From NCBI GenBank assembly GCA_025331445.1, contig JAIWNE010000003.1, forward strand, positions 620,001 to 684,000: DNA of 64,000 nt, written 5' to 3'. Both the position numbers and the translations under genes were made by a program. Shown here in pieces: positions 37,149 through 49,370 of this stretch. Every line of letters starts with the position of its first letter. The stretch's first letter is position 1. Source of the stretch: Blakeslea trispora. Taxonomy: Eukaryota > Mucoromycota > Mucoromycetes > Mucorales > Choanephoraceae. The notes under the pieces were generated by a model. It did not search any database, was not told the DNA's origin, and worked only from the letters and a program-made list of their open reading frames with translations.

Positions 37149-39315
37149 CAACTGTATCTTAACAGTATTTACCGCATCTGAACCACCGTATACCTTCTCA
37201 GATTGCCTTAAGAAGAGTTTTTTATCGTGTTTAACACTTTTTCTCTTCACCTAAATAAAAAGTCTATTTTCTATCTTGTTCCACAATAATACTTACAGAC
37301 ATGATACGTTTCTACAACTGTCTTTACTTTTGCTTGAATTTCTGTCTTTCGCTTTCACTTTCTTTGAGTCCAACTTGCCACTCTGGTCAAAGTGGCAACT
37401 AGGCGAAAAAGCCTTTTCCTCATGAGCACCCCTCTCCATTTGCCAAATCAAGAGATATTAAAAGACACATCTCCTGTCTGCTTTTATTCCTTTTTCAGCT
37501 ATACATACACCTGTAAGTTGTTGTTTTCTTTTTCTATCGCTTGTTGGTGAAGTCATCCACTCAGGTAAGTTAAACTGCAAGTTAGTGCTCTAAAATTCAG
37601 GTAACAAACTCAACAAAAATTTGGCGTTTTCATATGACCTTGTTACCATAACTGAGACTTGAATGTGCTCAGATCATTTAAATTCTAAGACTTTAATCTT
37701 TCGTAGCCTCAACAAAGAAATCCGGCATTCGAAACTTGATAGAATTAAAGGTTTTGCTTATTATGATGTTATGATTTGAAAAATGAATCAAGTATATATA
37801 CAGAATAAGTAAAGCATTTACTTGCCACACCCATTCAGTCGAGAAAGTCTATTTTTGGAGTTCTCTAAACAGTTTGATGCAACTTGACGCTGAAACAGCC
37901 ATTGGTCATTTGTGAAAATTTCTGCCATTTTTTGACACCAGTTTTGTTATTACTTGTCATCCTGGCTCTTGTCTTGATTGTAGTTGGTGCTTATCAGAGT
38001 TGCTACTGAAAGGATCGTCGGAGTGTTTTGCAAATAAACGATATTGAGAAGGTCGCTTTGTACAACTTCGGTAAGAGAGAGAGAGAGAGAGAGAGAGCAC
38101 GACTTCAGCAAACTTTCTGATTACTGGAAAAAAATCAAAATCAGATAAAAGGGAACAGGTCAATAACGGTAGGTAAACATGGACTCTTGAAGTATAGTAG
38201 ACAGAACTCATCACTTTTATTTCGGCTGAAGCCGCATATGCTCGCGGTATTGCCAGAACTTGTCAATTTAATAGAATTTCTCGAATGACATTTAATTATT
38301 CTTCCGAAACCGGCTCTCAGGAACCAACTTGGGACCATGACGAACAGCTTTGTGTTTCGCGTTTATGTTTATGGTTACCGGAATGCAAGGAAGTAAATCA
38401 ACATATGATACGTTAGAGTTCTTCTTTAGGTACATCTGCTAAGCAATAATCCCATTCAAGAAATCCAAACTATCCACAAGTGTAAAACCAAAAAGAGGAG
38501 GTACCTAAATATGGAATAGTTTAATACCCGAAAGATATGGTTTTGTAGATGTCCTGAGTTTTACAAAAAAAAAAAAAAGACCATTCTAACCGACTCAACT
38601 TTCGCGTAATCTGCATGAATTTCTAGTCCTATTTTTACCTCTGTCTATTTTAGTTTGTTCTTCAGGCTCGTACAGCGTATCATTCAAAAACGAACCTTCG
38701 GAATGCTCAGCATGCTTTGACAAAAAGGGCGGTTTGCTTTCCCTCTTGTTCTATGCTCAACAGAATTTCGAACTTTTTTATCTTCAGTACCAATTCTCGC
38801 ATCCATATAAAGCCGTAGTCAACATCAGAACCATTTTTGTTGAGAAAAGACTATCTGATGTTTCATTCTGTGTAACATGTCTTCTCTCCGTTTCAAAAAG
38901 CTTAAATATACGTATAAGTTTTTTATCTATTCAATTTGCGGCAAAAGAGAAAGTTTTTAGCAACTTCAAAAAACATAGAGTGTTCCAAAGTTTTCCGGAC
39001 CCGACTCTAATTGAAATCTTAATGCGACAAAAATTCTTGCGACATTATTTTGATAAAAGGTGTGTTCTCCAGCGGAGATGATTTAGGAAAGTGATTAAGG
39101 AGGAGAAAGATGAGTTTGTTATAGTTTAAGAACAGCCACCATATGAAAAGGGGGAGAAACTTAATTGGTGCTTTATTGATAAGCTCTTCCTCCACTTTCA
39201 AATTGAACAGGGCATTGCCTTTCTTTGTTTCATCTGTCGAGACAATGCAATGTCTTTTATATATCCAGCACAAACAAAGAGGACTCGGTCAATAAGTGAG
39301 TTTATTCCTTTGATA
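37149..39315. other. Gene-poor sequence with GA microsatellite
   Basis: A (GA)n run lies at 38074-38097. A stop-free forward frame at about 38199-38410 (residues such as TGSQEPTWDHDEQLC) has no ATG start or recognisable homology and may be a relic exon. Nothing else supported. Confidence 0.4.
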
Positions 39316-39584
39316 ATGAATAAATTGCTTTTCTTCTCTCTCTTTTTGATCTTATTTTTCATTTGCCTTTTTGTTTGACGCTTTCAATACCTGAGCCTAG
39401 TATCGCCAATCCTTGTCCCTCAGTTGCGCATTGTCCTACCATTTGCTCTCAGCATCTGGCCTATACAACACAGTACAATGCGGCAATCATCAAATGCAAG
39501 TGTACATTCTCCGCTTCATATAAAAGTTCGCAAGCACTTTTACGCAACGACCGCTTGCAGAGCTTCTCTACTGACAATTCTTGA
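39316..39584 (+). pseudogene. Possible small secreted Cys-rich protein, frameshifted
   Basis: ATG at 39316 opens a 20-codon frame beginning MNKLLFFSLFLILFF, a textbook signal peptide core, ending at TGA 39376-39378. The overlapping +2 frame then runs open to 39584 and contains five cysteines spaced C-x5-C-x3-C...C-x-C within about 30 residues. TTATATAT at 39258 lies at promoter distance. A one-base change in the T-rich stretch would join the two. Product family unknown; the arrangement may also be chance. No function is claimed. Confidence 0.3.
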
Positions 39585-42497
39585 AAATGGGATCAACTCA
39601 CATGAAGCAACACAAATGTATAACTTCTACTTTGTAAATAGCTTAAGCCGTATCATATTCAACTTCACCATAATCCAATTGGCATTCAGAATGAAGATGC
39701 TTCAAGCAACTTTATCATTTCTTGAGCCAGGATTCAATTGTAAATAATACATTATTTGTCTGTTGATTCAAGACTCAATCCTGGTTGTTCGAAAATGAAG
39801 ATATAATTATTTTTTTCGAAAAATCACAAGCGAAATTGGCTTTTCCGTAAGGTATCGCCTGTTTTTGCATCCTACCCATTGGTAGCGTATGCCATTCTTT
39901 TTTGTCTTGGTCTCGGATGATGGTCATTTTTGAGTGCGCAAAATTAATCCCAAAATAAAACAATGAATATTGTAGAATGCGCTGTAGTATTGTCTGGTTC
40001 AGCAACTGTAACCCTAGCAACAAAGAAGAAAGCGTGTGATATAAACTCAGTTGAAGAGGTGTTATCAGCCTGCAGCTTGTATCCTTAACAATTTTTTTTT
40101 TTTGCTTCCCTCAATTTGCTATTGTGACCTATGTACATTACGTTCAGTTGATCAAAAAATAGAAATATAGATTTGATAGGTATCCATTACCTTATTTAGA
40201 AAAAAGCCTTGTTTTCCTTTAACCCACGTCAGTTTACAGATAGCTGAATCAAACTTAGAGCTCGCTTTGTATAATAGCTTGTAATTCTGTTTATACCAAG
40301 CTGAAACAATAAGGTAAAGGAAGGCTTGATGAAAAGAGAAAGGGTGATCCCCGAACCACGAGCTTTTAAGGCAATTTAGATTTGCAGAGGTCAGCGGTAG
40401 AAGGAGTTTGAAGTTTTCTTGTTTGAACAACCTTCTCAGGCACAAGCGAATTGATAGGCCTAAAATGGATAATATCATAATCAAACTGGTATCAAGTGAA
40501 AAAAAAAAAGTATTCACTACAATGATATTGCAAACATCTTTTATTTATAGAATGAAATTTTCTGCTGAGTTAATCAACAGTTTGGAAAAAGCCTCCTCTT
40601 TGGTCTAAAGAATAGCTTGAAATTTGGTCTAGAAAATAATCTTGTTTGCACCAATATCCGCTTTGTAGAACCAAGAAAAGAGAAGAAAAAAAAAGTCCTC
40701 TTTATGAATAGAATAGAATAATGATTCAAATAGGAATAGTACCCTATTGAAGATTCACAAAGATGAATTGCACAAGCCATTCTATGGTACAAAAAAAAAG
40801 AGGAAACCATTTCTTAATTTAGAAATAAAAAACTGACACACTACCACCAAACTCACTCATATCCTTAAAGTCTATCAAACTCTTTTTCTTGGTTCTTTTT
40901 TTTTTTGATTTGTAGACAGTGCTGTCTATATAGAAAGGATATGTACAAACCAGTTCTTCGGGTTGAAAAAAAAAGCGAATAAATCCATTGAATCTTTGTC
41001 TTGGAAGATAGTCTAGAGCTAACAACACAATGTAAATAGAGTATCAGCCCTGTAACATCTCGAGTATTTCGAAACAATACTCTTATTCTGAGACAGATCA
41101 TGACTGTGTCCCTATCAGCTTATCGTCAACTGAAATAATGCATCATTGCTCATTGTCCAATCGTGAGACAAAGGAAAATCAGCTCAGCAAGGACTGTACT
41201 ATTAAAATTAAAAAAATCAGAGTTGCCTATACTTGCTGAAGATGAAAATTATGAAAATGATAAGCAAAGAAAAATTGAATCGTCTAAATTTCAAGTTAAA
41301 AGTCACGTCCAGATTGACTTTTAGTTAAAATGGAAAGAACACAAGAAATAATAGTCTAGAGTATTAAATGCTTCCACGTTTTTTTTATGCTCTCTTGCTT
41401 ACAAAAGAAACAACGTGGGATGAATCTGACAGCCCAAGATCCTAACCGGAACCCTTATTTGAATACGTTCTTTCTCGCTTGACTTGCCTTGCTCCCTTTT
41501 TTTCGCCTGGCTCACTCACTATCCCCCCCCTCCTCCCTTTCTCTTCTTTATCTCATTATCGATATCCGTTTTGTTTTTTTTATGTAGGTCATCTTACTAT
41601 AAAGTATGTGAAAAAAAAGGTACAATCGAAATGCTGGAGCACGAGGTGTGCAACGCAAGTGCTACATGTGCTTCTTTTAGACTTTGCATTGAAGCAAATT
41701 TTTGGTTGTGGTAAAATGATAAAAAGGAGAATCAGAGATTCTGAGCCTAAAATAATGTCACTAAGAATCAAATTTGATCTGCTTCCATAAACAAACATTA
41801 TAAGAAATATCTATAAATATACTTTTACACACACAATACAAACAAGCAGATCTAAATAAGCTCTTGAGAAAGATTTAGAAAAAATTGAAAATATATTAAA
41901 AAGGATCAGGCAATTTTTTTTTTTTATGCATCGAATGCTCCGTTGGTCTGTTCTTGCCCTCTTTCATCTCTCTATCTTATTACTCGTAATTAGGGCGGAG
42001 AATGAGCACTGACAAATTGGATACAGTGGGACAGTAGTTTATAAATGGAACAAGGTGGCACGTTCTTAAATTCAAACAGAGATTATTCCAGTAAGAAGCA
42101 AAAAAAAGAAGCCTCTTTTTGGACCTTTTAGTTAAATATTTATATTTATTACTAACTATTTCGTTCACGCGTACAGTTACACATTGTCCCCCCCCCCTCT
42201 CCTCTCTTTCGATCCCCCCCAATGAGGGATCTTCCTTTCTGGTAAAAAAAAAAAAAAGATAAACCCACTATATATAAAAGCTTACTTTTTTTTTTTATCT
42301 GCTTCTTCTTTCTTCTTTTCTCTCTCTCTCCTTTCTTTATTCAATCTACCTTTTTTCTCTCTTTTTTTATTTATCTCTTTAGATTCTTTTTATTAAGAAA
42401 AGATAAAAAAAATTGATGAAATTTTCATCTTAAACACTCTATATATATATACACTACACTTTCTTTAAAAAAAACATCCTTTCACCTACTTTCTTTT
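39585..42497. other. 2.9 kb with no supported gene
   Basis: AT-rich DNA with scattered short frames lacking recognisable domains. C runs near 41522-41529 and 42186-42195. From 42270 a long CT/T-rich tract (leader of the next gene) begins, with a TATATATATA run at about 42441-42450. Confidence 0.45.
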
Positions 42498-42513
42498 CAA
42501 CAACAACAACAAA
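42498..42513 (+). promoter_or_regulatory. CAA-repeat leader before the GATA/PHD start codon
   Basis: CAACAACAACAACAAA directly precedes ATG 42514, after about 200 bp of CT-rich sequence. CAA-repeat leaders are unstructured and favour scanning; the position supports this ATG as the start. Confidence 0.5.
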
Positions 42514-44309
42514 ATGAGCTTCTCTCGAGTTATGCCTAACATTAAGCCCTACCCCCATCAACAAGACACAACTTATGCCTCTGATATGCTTTGCTTTCAA
42601 CAATTACCTAAACAGAAGAATTACTCTGTTTACCGTCCTGCATATCATCGTAGTCCATCTACGACCATGCGTCCCTCAAAAGATGCTTGGGCTACTACCT
42701 CACCTGAAGTTTCTCCTATTGTAGTTCCCTCCATGTCTACTAGTGTTCAGTCTGCTTATTCTGAATTACCAGGCTTTGGTTATTATTCTCAACCTGTACA
42801 TATTCGCAATGTAAGTTAAACTACTTTTCTATCTTTGATCTCTTTCTGACTCCGATATTTCAGTATCCTTATTCAGCACCAATCATGCACCCTATTCCCA
42901 TTCATCATACTCTGGAAAATGCAACCATCTCTTATGATACGGTAGAACACAAAAGAGAACTCGTCAAGGATGTCTTCTTCTCGCCTGCCATGACAACGGA
43001 TCATGGTCGCGAAATGTCTCCCTCTGACTTATCCACGTGCACTCAAAGTGACAGTGAGTCCGACGCTGGCTCTTCTACTCCGCCTTACGAGCACTCACCC
43101 CCTCCTAGCGAATTTCTTATGGACGATAACGAAACCCTCTTTGATTTTGGTCTAGATTTGGCCACCAATTGCGCTACCTCAAATCAAACTACCACAAGTT
43201 CATACGAAGAAATCAAGCTTGCCCATAGTACCAACTATGATGGCTTAACCCCTGCTTTTGATGAATCCCACAGCTTCCAATATGCTGGCACCAAGCGTCG
43301 CTGTTCTGATTCTATCTTGCAAAACCACATCACAAAGAAGCAACGTCAAGCTGGCTTCTTGAGAAACAAGTTGATTGAATCAACTGCTTTAAAAACCGAT
43401 GTCTTGTTTGAAACAAACGAATATTTTGATGATGCTTCTGGTGAAGAATCAGATGAAGATTTTATTTCAGACAGGTAAGAAACGATTATTGTTTTGTTTA
43501 TTAGGGTGTTCTAGTTACTGATTATTTTTTTTCTTATCAGATTTGAAAGAAATTTTGAGGATGATAGCTTCTCTGTTACATCATGGGATGAAGTTTTGGA
43601 TTCCGATAGTGACCTGGAAGAGGATTTCAAAGAACCTGTAAAACTCAACCAAGTCAAGAAGTCAACAAAACCAACCATGTCTCCTATAGACGATCTCTTT
43701 GCTAACGAAAGTTCCCTTTTACCAAAGGCTGCTCCCAGACCTACCTCATACCCTACTATCTATCAAAAGCTGACCAAAGCCAATGTCGACTGGTGTCGTT
43801 ATTGTGGTACTACCGAGGGTGTAAATTGGCGTCCTGGACCTTGGGGAAAGCGCACACTTTGCAATAAGCATGGGTGCGATTACAAAGGGTACGGATTTGC
43901 TTGTAAGTTGCCCCGATTGGATTTGACAGGATTTGTCAAGGAGAGCATTGATGACAGAGAACGACCTGTTCTCCAGTTGTACTGTTCAGGTTGTCAACGC
44001 AAAGATTCTTGGGAAGGAAACGTGCTAGTTAGCTGTGAAGGATGTCCTAAAGCTTATCATCAAAAGTGCCTTCCTACAGATGAACTTACAGATGCCTTTG
44101 TAGCTTCTAAGGAAGCTTGGTTTTGCGATGCCTCTTGTTGTGATAATGCTCGCAAGAAGCGAATCGTAGTTGAATTACCTCGTAAGCGTCTCCCTTTGAT
44201 GTGTGCTCCCAAAAGCAATTCCTCTTCTTCTGCAAGTTCAGTTGTATCGGAACCTTCTAATTCCCGCTCAAGAACACTCCGTGAATCTTCTTTCTCTTCT
44301 ATGCGATAA
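42514..44309 (+). CDS. GATA-like zinc finger plus PHD finger nuclear protein
   Basis: Probable chromatin or transcription regulator. Three exons (42514-42810, 42864-43474, 43541-44309) give 558 residues. The N-terminal 400 residues are disordered with a Ser/acidic block, a KRRCSD...KKQR basic nuclear-localisation-like stretch and an acidic EESDEDFISD segment. A GATA-like finger (CRYCGTTEGVNWRPGPWGK, then CNKHGC) lies near residue 375: the last pair is C-x2-H or C-x4-C rather than canonical C-x2-C. A C4HC3 PHD finger follows at about 435-495 (CSGC, SCEGC, YHQKC, FCDASC). The Ser-rich tail ends at 44309. The family is not one I can name. Confidence 0.8.
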
Positions 44310-46826
44310 GCATCCCCCCCTTTCTTTCTTGCTATATTTATTTCCCTTTGATATATACATGTATATAACCCTTCTATGCTTTGTTCAAATATGCCATTTG
44401 CTATATATTTTCCTCCTCACCCCCCCCCCCCCTTTTATTTAGACTTTTTTTTTTTAAAAAAAAATGTATAGACTAAACTACATTTTTTCGAGCTAATAAT
44501 AAATACCCGTTTTTTACCAGTGAAACCTTAATCCGTTTATACGTAAAATTAATTTCCAACAAACAAAATAGCATAGAAAATGATGTTCAGTGTACCTTTT
44601 TTTTTTACAGGAGTAAAATGCATGTTTGATCATCATCCTACAAGGTCTTTTTTTTTGTTGGATTGATTCATTCTGCTGATAGAAAAAAACTGGTTGTCTT
44701 GTTTTGCATTGACTCCTCTTAAAATTGCTGCTTGAAACTCAATAGAATGGCTTCTTTAAGCATCTAACAGATAGAAAATGTGCCTACAAATAAGACTCAT
44801 TGACTTGAATGCTATAACATAGAGAAGTTCTGACCATAAGGGTGTAGCCTAATTCTTTCTAGAAAACATACAGTCATACAGAGCTATGGATTACTTCCTT
44901 CAAAGTATTTCTTGTACAACAAAAGGCCAACCAAAGCTTTCGCTCAAGTCTATAGCATGCTTTTCTAATCTCTTGCTGTTAGTCTAATTGCTTTGACATT
45001 ATCTTATGTTGACAAGTGAATAGAAGTACTCGTTTATATACAAAGAAGAGTCGAGATGAGTTGCTCTTGATCACACTAAATCATGATAGTGCAGAAGAAC
45101 TCTGCTAGAGACTTATCAGAGATCAGGCACAGTATGTCTCAATCAGCTTATGTCTAGGCCTTACCTCCGCCTCAGCCATAAATTAGTTTTTTTTTAAAAA
45201 AAAAAAGTTGGACAGTCAACTTGTTTTAAAGAATAATGCATCATAAGCTTTGATAGAATCTTCTGAATACGTTCTGTTTGATATGCAGATCCTCAATATA
45301 AGGAAGAGAGCAAGATACTCTGACTAGCTTGCGTCAATAAACTTGACAACACCATAACAAACACATGCTAAATTGATAAGAAAAAGCGTACTTTTTTAAC
45401 TTATAAGCTAGTTTCAACTGATGTTTTTTTTGTATTGGATAAATACTTGGCTATGGATTGAGAGAGAGAGAGAGAGACAAGCAAAGGTATAGACAACCTT
45501 GTACAACTTGATGAACTGGTTTCGGGGGGGAACTACTTGACGTTTGTAAACAGACAGGCCACTTGCATGACCTTGCATTGTGTTAGTTATCTCCTGTTTT
45601 TATTCTTGGATTAGGTCGTTGTTTAAATATCGTAAAAGCAAAAAAAAAGGTTCTATTTGTTCTATACTCCTATTTTGTAATGTTTCATAAACATTGACTA
45701 TTTTAAAATACAAGCCTGAATGTTGACATGACAAGAAATAAAGTTGTCAACCATACAAACAAACAAACAAAAAAAAAAGCTGAATTTAAGCTGTTGAATT
45801 ATATGGAATTTGATACGCATAAACTAGATAAAGCTATTGGAATCATTTGATAGCTTAGTTACACTGACAGCACTCCTGGCCGATGTTGTCAAAAAAGAAG
45901 GTTATGTTGCTATCATGTCCATCATATAACGAAACTTATGTCAAGCAAGAACATATGCTAAAATCTATCATGCTATTTTGCCTTTTTCAAATGATTCTAC
46001 ACTGATGAACAATAAGCACTATCATGTGACAGCTCAATTAATTTTAATTTGAGAATGATCATTTTAGCATTTAAAAAAGACCATTTGTTCTGTTTTGTTC
46101 CATCTTTTAAGCATAAATTTTGAAATTAAATTTTTATAAAAATAGCAATAAAGTTGTATTTTTTTTGAAATTCAGTGAAATGATATATCTAGTATCTTTT
46201 TGGTTTTTTTTTTGCTATTATTTTTAAAACTCGATATAGCCAAAAGTAGAAATGCAATTCTCATACACTATTAAGTCATTCACTCGGTATCTTATTTTCT
46301 CTTTGTCTCTTAGCAACCAATTTGATAGAACAGTACAATGTAAGAGACAATGGAGTATATACAAATATAGACATATATTTGGTATTCCGCTCATTTTGAT
46401 CTGTGTGTTTACACAATAGAATAAAAAAAAAAGATTTTTTTTATACTAAACTGATTGACGGGACTTGATATGTTTATGAAAAGAAACTGATCGAGCATCA
46501 GAATTGATCGAGCTGCAAGGCGATCGAGAACAATGCGTTATCTGTGTGATTTATTTTTAAAAAAGAATAGGAAATCATTTATAGCTGCTAGAAAGCATAC
46601 ACGTTGAAAGAATGGCACATCTTTTCTCGGCTCGAAACATCTTTGCTTTTCTGCTTCAAATTACTTGCAAAAGTAACATTTCTATAACAAGAGGTAATTT
46701 TATGCTAAAATTATGTAACTCAGAACAAAAATGGAGGCATTAAAAAAAAATAGTTGGAATGAGCCATTGTAACAATTAGCTGAGACGCTTGCTTGACAGC
46801 TCTGAAAAGGCAAACTACCATATATG
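44310..46826. other. 2.5 kb intergenic DNA before the transposon island
   Basis: AT-rich. A C14 run at about 44420-44433 and a (GA)n run at about 45463-45476. No gene, no inverted repeats recognised. Confidence 0.5.
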
Positions 46827-46828
46827 TA

Positions 46829-46966
46829 CAGTCAAACCTATTGAAATTGGCGTTTTCGAAAAAATGAATGGCCAAAGTTGAAAAATGATTGACCCAAGTT
46901 GAAAAATGACTTGTCCTTTAGTCTGTAGACAAATGTCCTGAAGTGCTAAATTGACTTGGCGTAAAA
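46829..46966 (+). repeat. Left terminal inverted repeat
   Basis: 138 bp identical to the reverse complement of 48427-48564. Confidence 0.97.
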
Positions 46967-47003
46967 AATGTCATTGCACAATTGGCGTATAACAATACAA
47001 AGT

Positions 47004-48414
47004 CTAAAATGGTGTTTTGTTGAAACAATTGATGATCTGACGCTTGGAATGACTACAGAAACCATAAAGATCGCTAATAAGCACATCATTGCATGCGTCG
47101 GCAATTCTGCTAGATAAGTTCTCCTCTGTCATCAATCTGTCATGCTTCATTTTGCCTTTAACAATAGCCCAAAATTGCTCAATTGGGTTCAATTCAGGTG
47201 AATAAGGTGGCAAGTACATAACCCTATAGCCTCTGCTTTCAATTTTGCGAACCATGAGCTTATACTTATGAATTGATGCATTGTCAAGGACTAAGTAATG
47301 TCCTTTCATGCTCTCATCCATATCCATTATATCAAGAAGCTCGTTGATGAACTTTACAAAATGAGCAGTTGTAGTGTCTTTGGTTATAGGTTTGTTGCTC
47401 ATGTCATCTTCCTCTGTTGAAGGGTCAGATCTGTCAACTTCAGCTGCAGTTCTTTTCTTTCCAGTGTTGGATTTTCTTTTTTTTTTTCTTAGCAGCCTCC
47501 GTCTCTTTTCTTGGTGGAGGCTTTTTCATAGCCACATGCATAACAGCAGATGAATGTATGGCACCAATAACAGTGTGAGAGGGCGATCTAGTTTTTGGCT
47601 GCTTTACTACAGCAATACTTCCCGACTTTGACCTAGCCCAGTTATTTCTCATGTTAAGATGGAAACCGGCTTCATCAATAAAAACACAGTTTTCTGTATA
47701 ATCTAGATCAGAGTCTCTCCATTTCATGAACCATTCATATCTTGTTTGCAAATTCTCTGCTGAATTTCTCACTTCAGCCTCAAAAACGGGCTTCTTGATT
47801 GCTATTAACATTGTGTTCCTCAAGTGGTTGTTGAGTTGAGATTTTGATATCTTGAAATCTTCAAAGTTCTTGGTTAAGCTATCAATAATGTCATCCGATA
47901 CTAACTGTGGATCGTTGTCGATAAGCTCATAAATGTGCGCATTATATGCAGCCGTAAAGGAGCTTTCTCGTCCAGCGTTCTGTTCTGACTTCTTATAAGC
48001 AACTTCCTCGGTTTCATTATAAAGGTGCCACCACCTCAAGACCGTACGGTAATTGATATTCAAGTCTTTCGCAACTTTACTTACAACACCTCGCTCTACT
48101 GGGTGCTCAAGCATGCGATCGATGAAAGTTCCTCTTGCTAAATCATTGTAGTTCTTGTAAGAGGTGGCTTTTCTCAACTCTTCATGCTTCAACTGCTTCT
48201 TTGTTGAAGTTGGTTCACGAGATTTTTCGGGACGCTTAGCACTCAAATACTTTTCTCTACTGGTAATGTTTTCGAGAACAATGTTAGGATCGCTGACATC
48301 AGTCAAAATGCCTTCCATGGGATCATAGACTTTCTCTCCTCGCTCATTGTAGAGGTTGTCAGGTCCGTCTTTGTAAAGAAAAGGTACTGATTGGTTTAGA
48401 TTATAAAAGCGCAA
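47004..48414 (-). pseudogene. Tc1/mariner transposase split by a poly-A frameshift
   Basis: The N-terminal part (48414-47440, 324 codons) has a helix-turn-helix region (VSKVAKDLNINYRTVLRWW) and the first catalytic Asp (FIDEAGF). The C-terminal part (ORF from 47402 to stop 47004, frame open further upstream) has the second Asp (LVLDNASIHK) and the Glu (ELNPIEQFW) 34 residues later, so DD34E. The two frames overlap at an 11-A run (47477-47487 on the other strand); ten As would put them in one frame. All catalytic residues are retained. Otherwise undamaged, so this is a very recent break, a sequencing slip, or a slippage site. Confidence 0.9.
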
Positions 48415-48426
48415 ATAAGTCGTTGC

Positions 48427-48564
48427 TTTTACGCCAAGTCAATTTAGCACTTCAGGACATTTGTCTACAGACTAAAGGACAAGTCATTTTTCAACTTGGG
48501 TCAATCATTTTTCAACTTTGGCCATTCATTTTTTCGAAAACGCCAATTTCAATAGGTTTGACTG
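48427..48564 (-). repeat. Right terminal inverted repeat
   Basis: 138 bp identical in inverted orientation to 46829-46966; TA follows at 48565. Confidence 0.97.
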
Positions 48565-48599
48565 TAGTGAGCAAAGTGAACGAAAATATTAAATTAGAC

Positions 48600-49320
48600 T
48601 TTCTTGCTCAAGCAGTCTTCAAATCTTGAAGAAGAACAATGACAAAATCCTCAAAGGTCGCTAATCGAAACCTTGTTGCAAGCATCTTGAATTCTCATAG
48701 TCATTGTCTCCTCTTCCAATAGCTTTAAGCTTGCTCTTGACCACTGACCACAATTGCTCAATAGGATTGAGTTCTGGAGAGTAGGGAGGAAAGGTATATC
48801 CGCAACTCTCAATGTACTTTTGAATGTCCTTATGTTTGTGGATTGGAGCATTATCCCATCACAATGTAACGGCCCTTAACACTCAGGGTGACTATCCATG
48901 GCATCCATGGCATCCATGCAACTGGCAACAAAATTGAAGTAGTGGCCAGTTACAGTACCATCTTTAGTCCTTTTTTATGAGATGATGAAGAGCCATCAAC
49001 AGTTTTTTTTTCTTTTCTTGCTTGCAGCCTGAACTTTTTGGACGTCTAACTCTAACATTTACTACACCATATGGGTTTATAGCTCCAAGTATTGTAATTG
49101 TCTTTGCCCTTGCCTTAGGCACAACAACTATAGCTCTTTCACCTTTTTTGGACCAAGCCATAGAACGCTTCATATTGATGTGAAACGCGGCTTCGTCAAT
49201 GAACACACAGTTGCTCATGAAGTTCCATTTCAGTCTGCTACTGATTCTTTACACCATTAAGTCGCTCTTCAATTTTTTCTGAGCTGTTTCTCTCAACTGC
49301 ATTAGGAGAATCATGGGAAA
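48600..49320 (-). mobile_element. Decayed second Tc1/mariner transposase relic
   Basis: Fragments of a related but distinct transposase on the minus strand: FIDEAAFHINMKRSMAWSK with the first Asp (around 49200), then a WDNAPIHKHK-like second Asp segment and YSPELNPIEQLW Glu segment only readable with frame changes (about 48870-48730). The catalytic spacing is short by about three residues. A 9-bp ATCCATGGC triplet repeat is at about 48894-48920. No TIRs found. The intact element begins 34 bp away, so it may have inserted into this older copy. Confidence 0.75.
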
Positions 49321-49370
49321 AAAGAAAGCCAAAGATTACAAGTTAAAATAACGATAATACTATAATAAAT

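Larger units (their letters stand above)
46829..48564 (-). mobile_element. Tc1/mariner (DD34E) DNA transposon, complete ends
   Basis: 1736-bp element bounded by perfect 138-bp terminal inverted repeats (46829-46966 and 48427-48564) beginning CAGTCAAACCTATTG, and flanked by TA on both sides (46827-46828, 48565-48566), the Tc1/mariner target duplication. Each TIR contains an internal direct repeat of AAGTTGAAAAATGA that may be the transposase-binding site. It encodes one minus-strand transposase filling the interior. Identity of the two TIRs implies recent insertion. Confidence 0.97.

Noticed and set aside
36746..37254. Long frames with Cys/Pro/Leu repeats
   Set aside because: Produced by the 12- and 14-bp arrays, open in all three frames; not evidence of a protein.
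38199..38410. Stop-free forward frame of about 70 codons
   Set aside because: No start codon, no splice context identified; left as a note in the gap description.
38734..39081. 115-codon plus-strand frame
   Set aside because: Begins with TTG rather than ATG and has no domain.
40152..40517. 121-codon minus-strand frame
   Set aside because: No recognisable motif, composition typical of AT-rich chance frames, no promoter signal.
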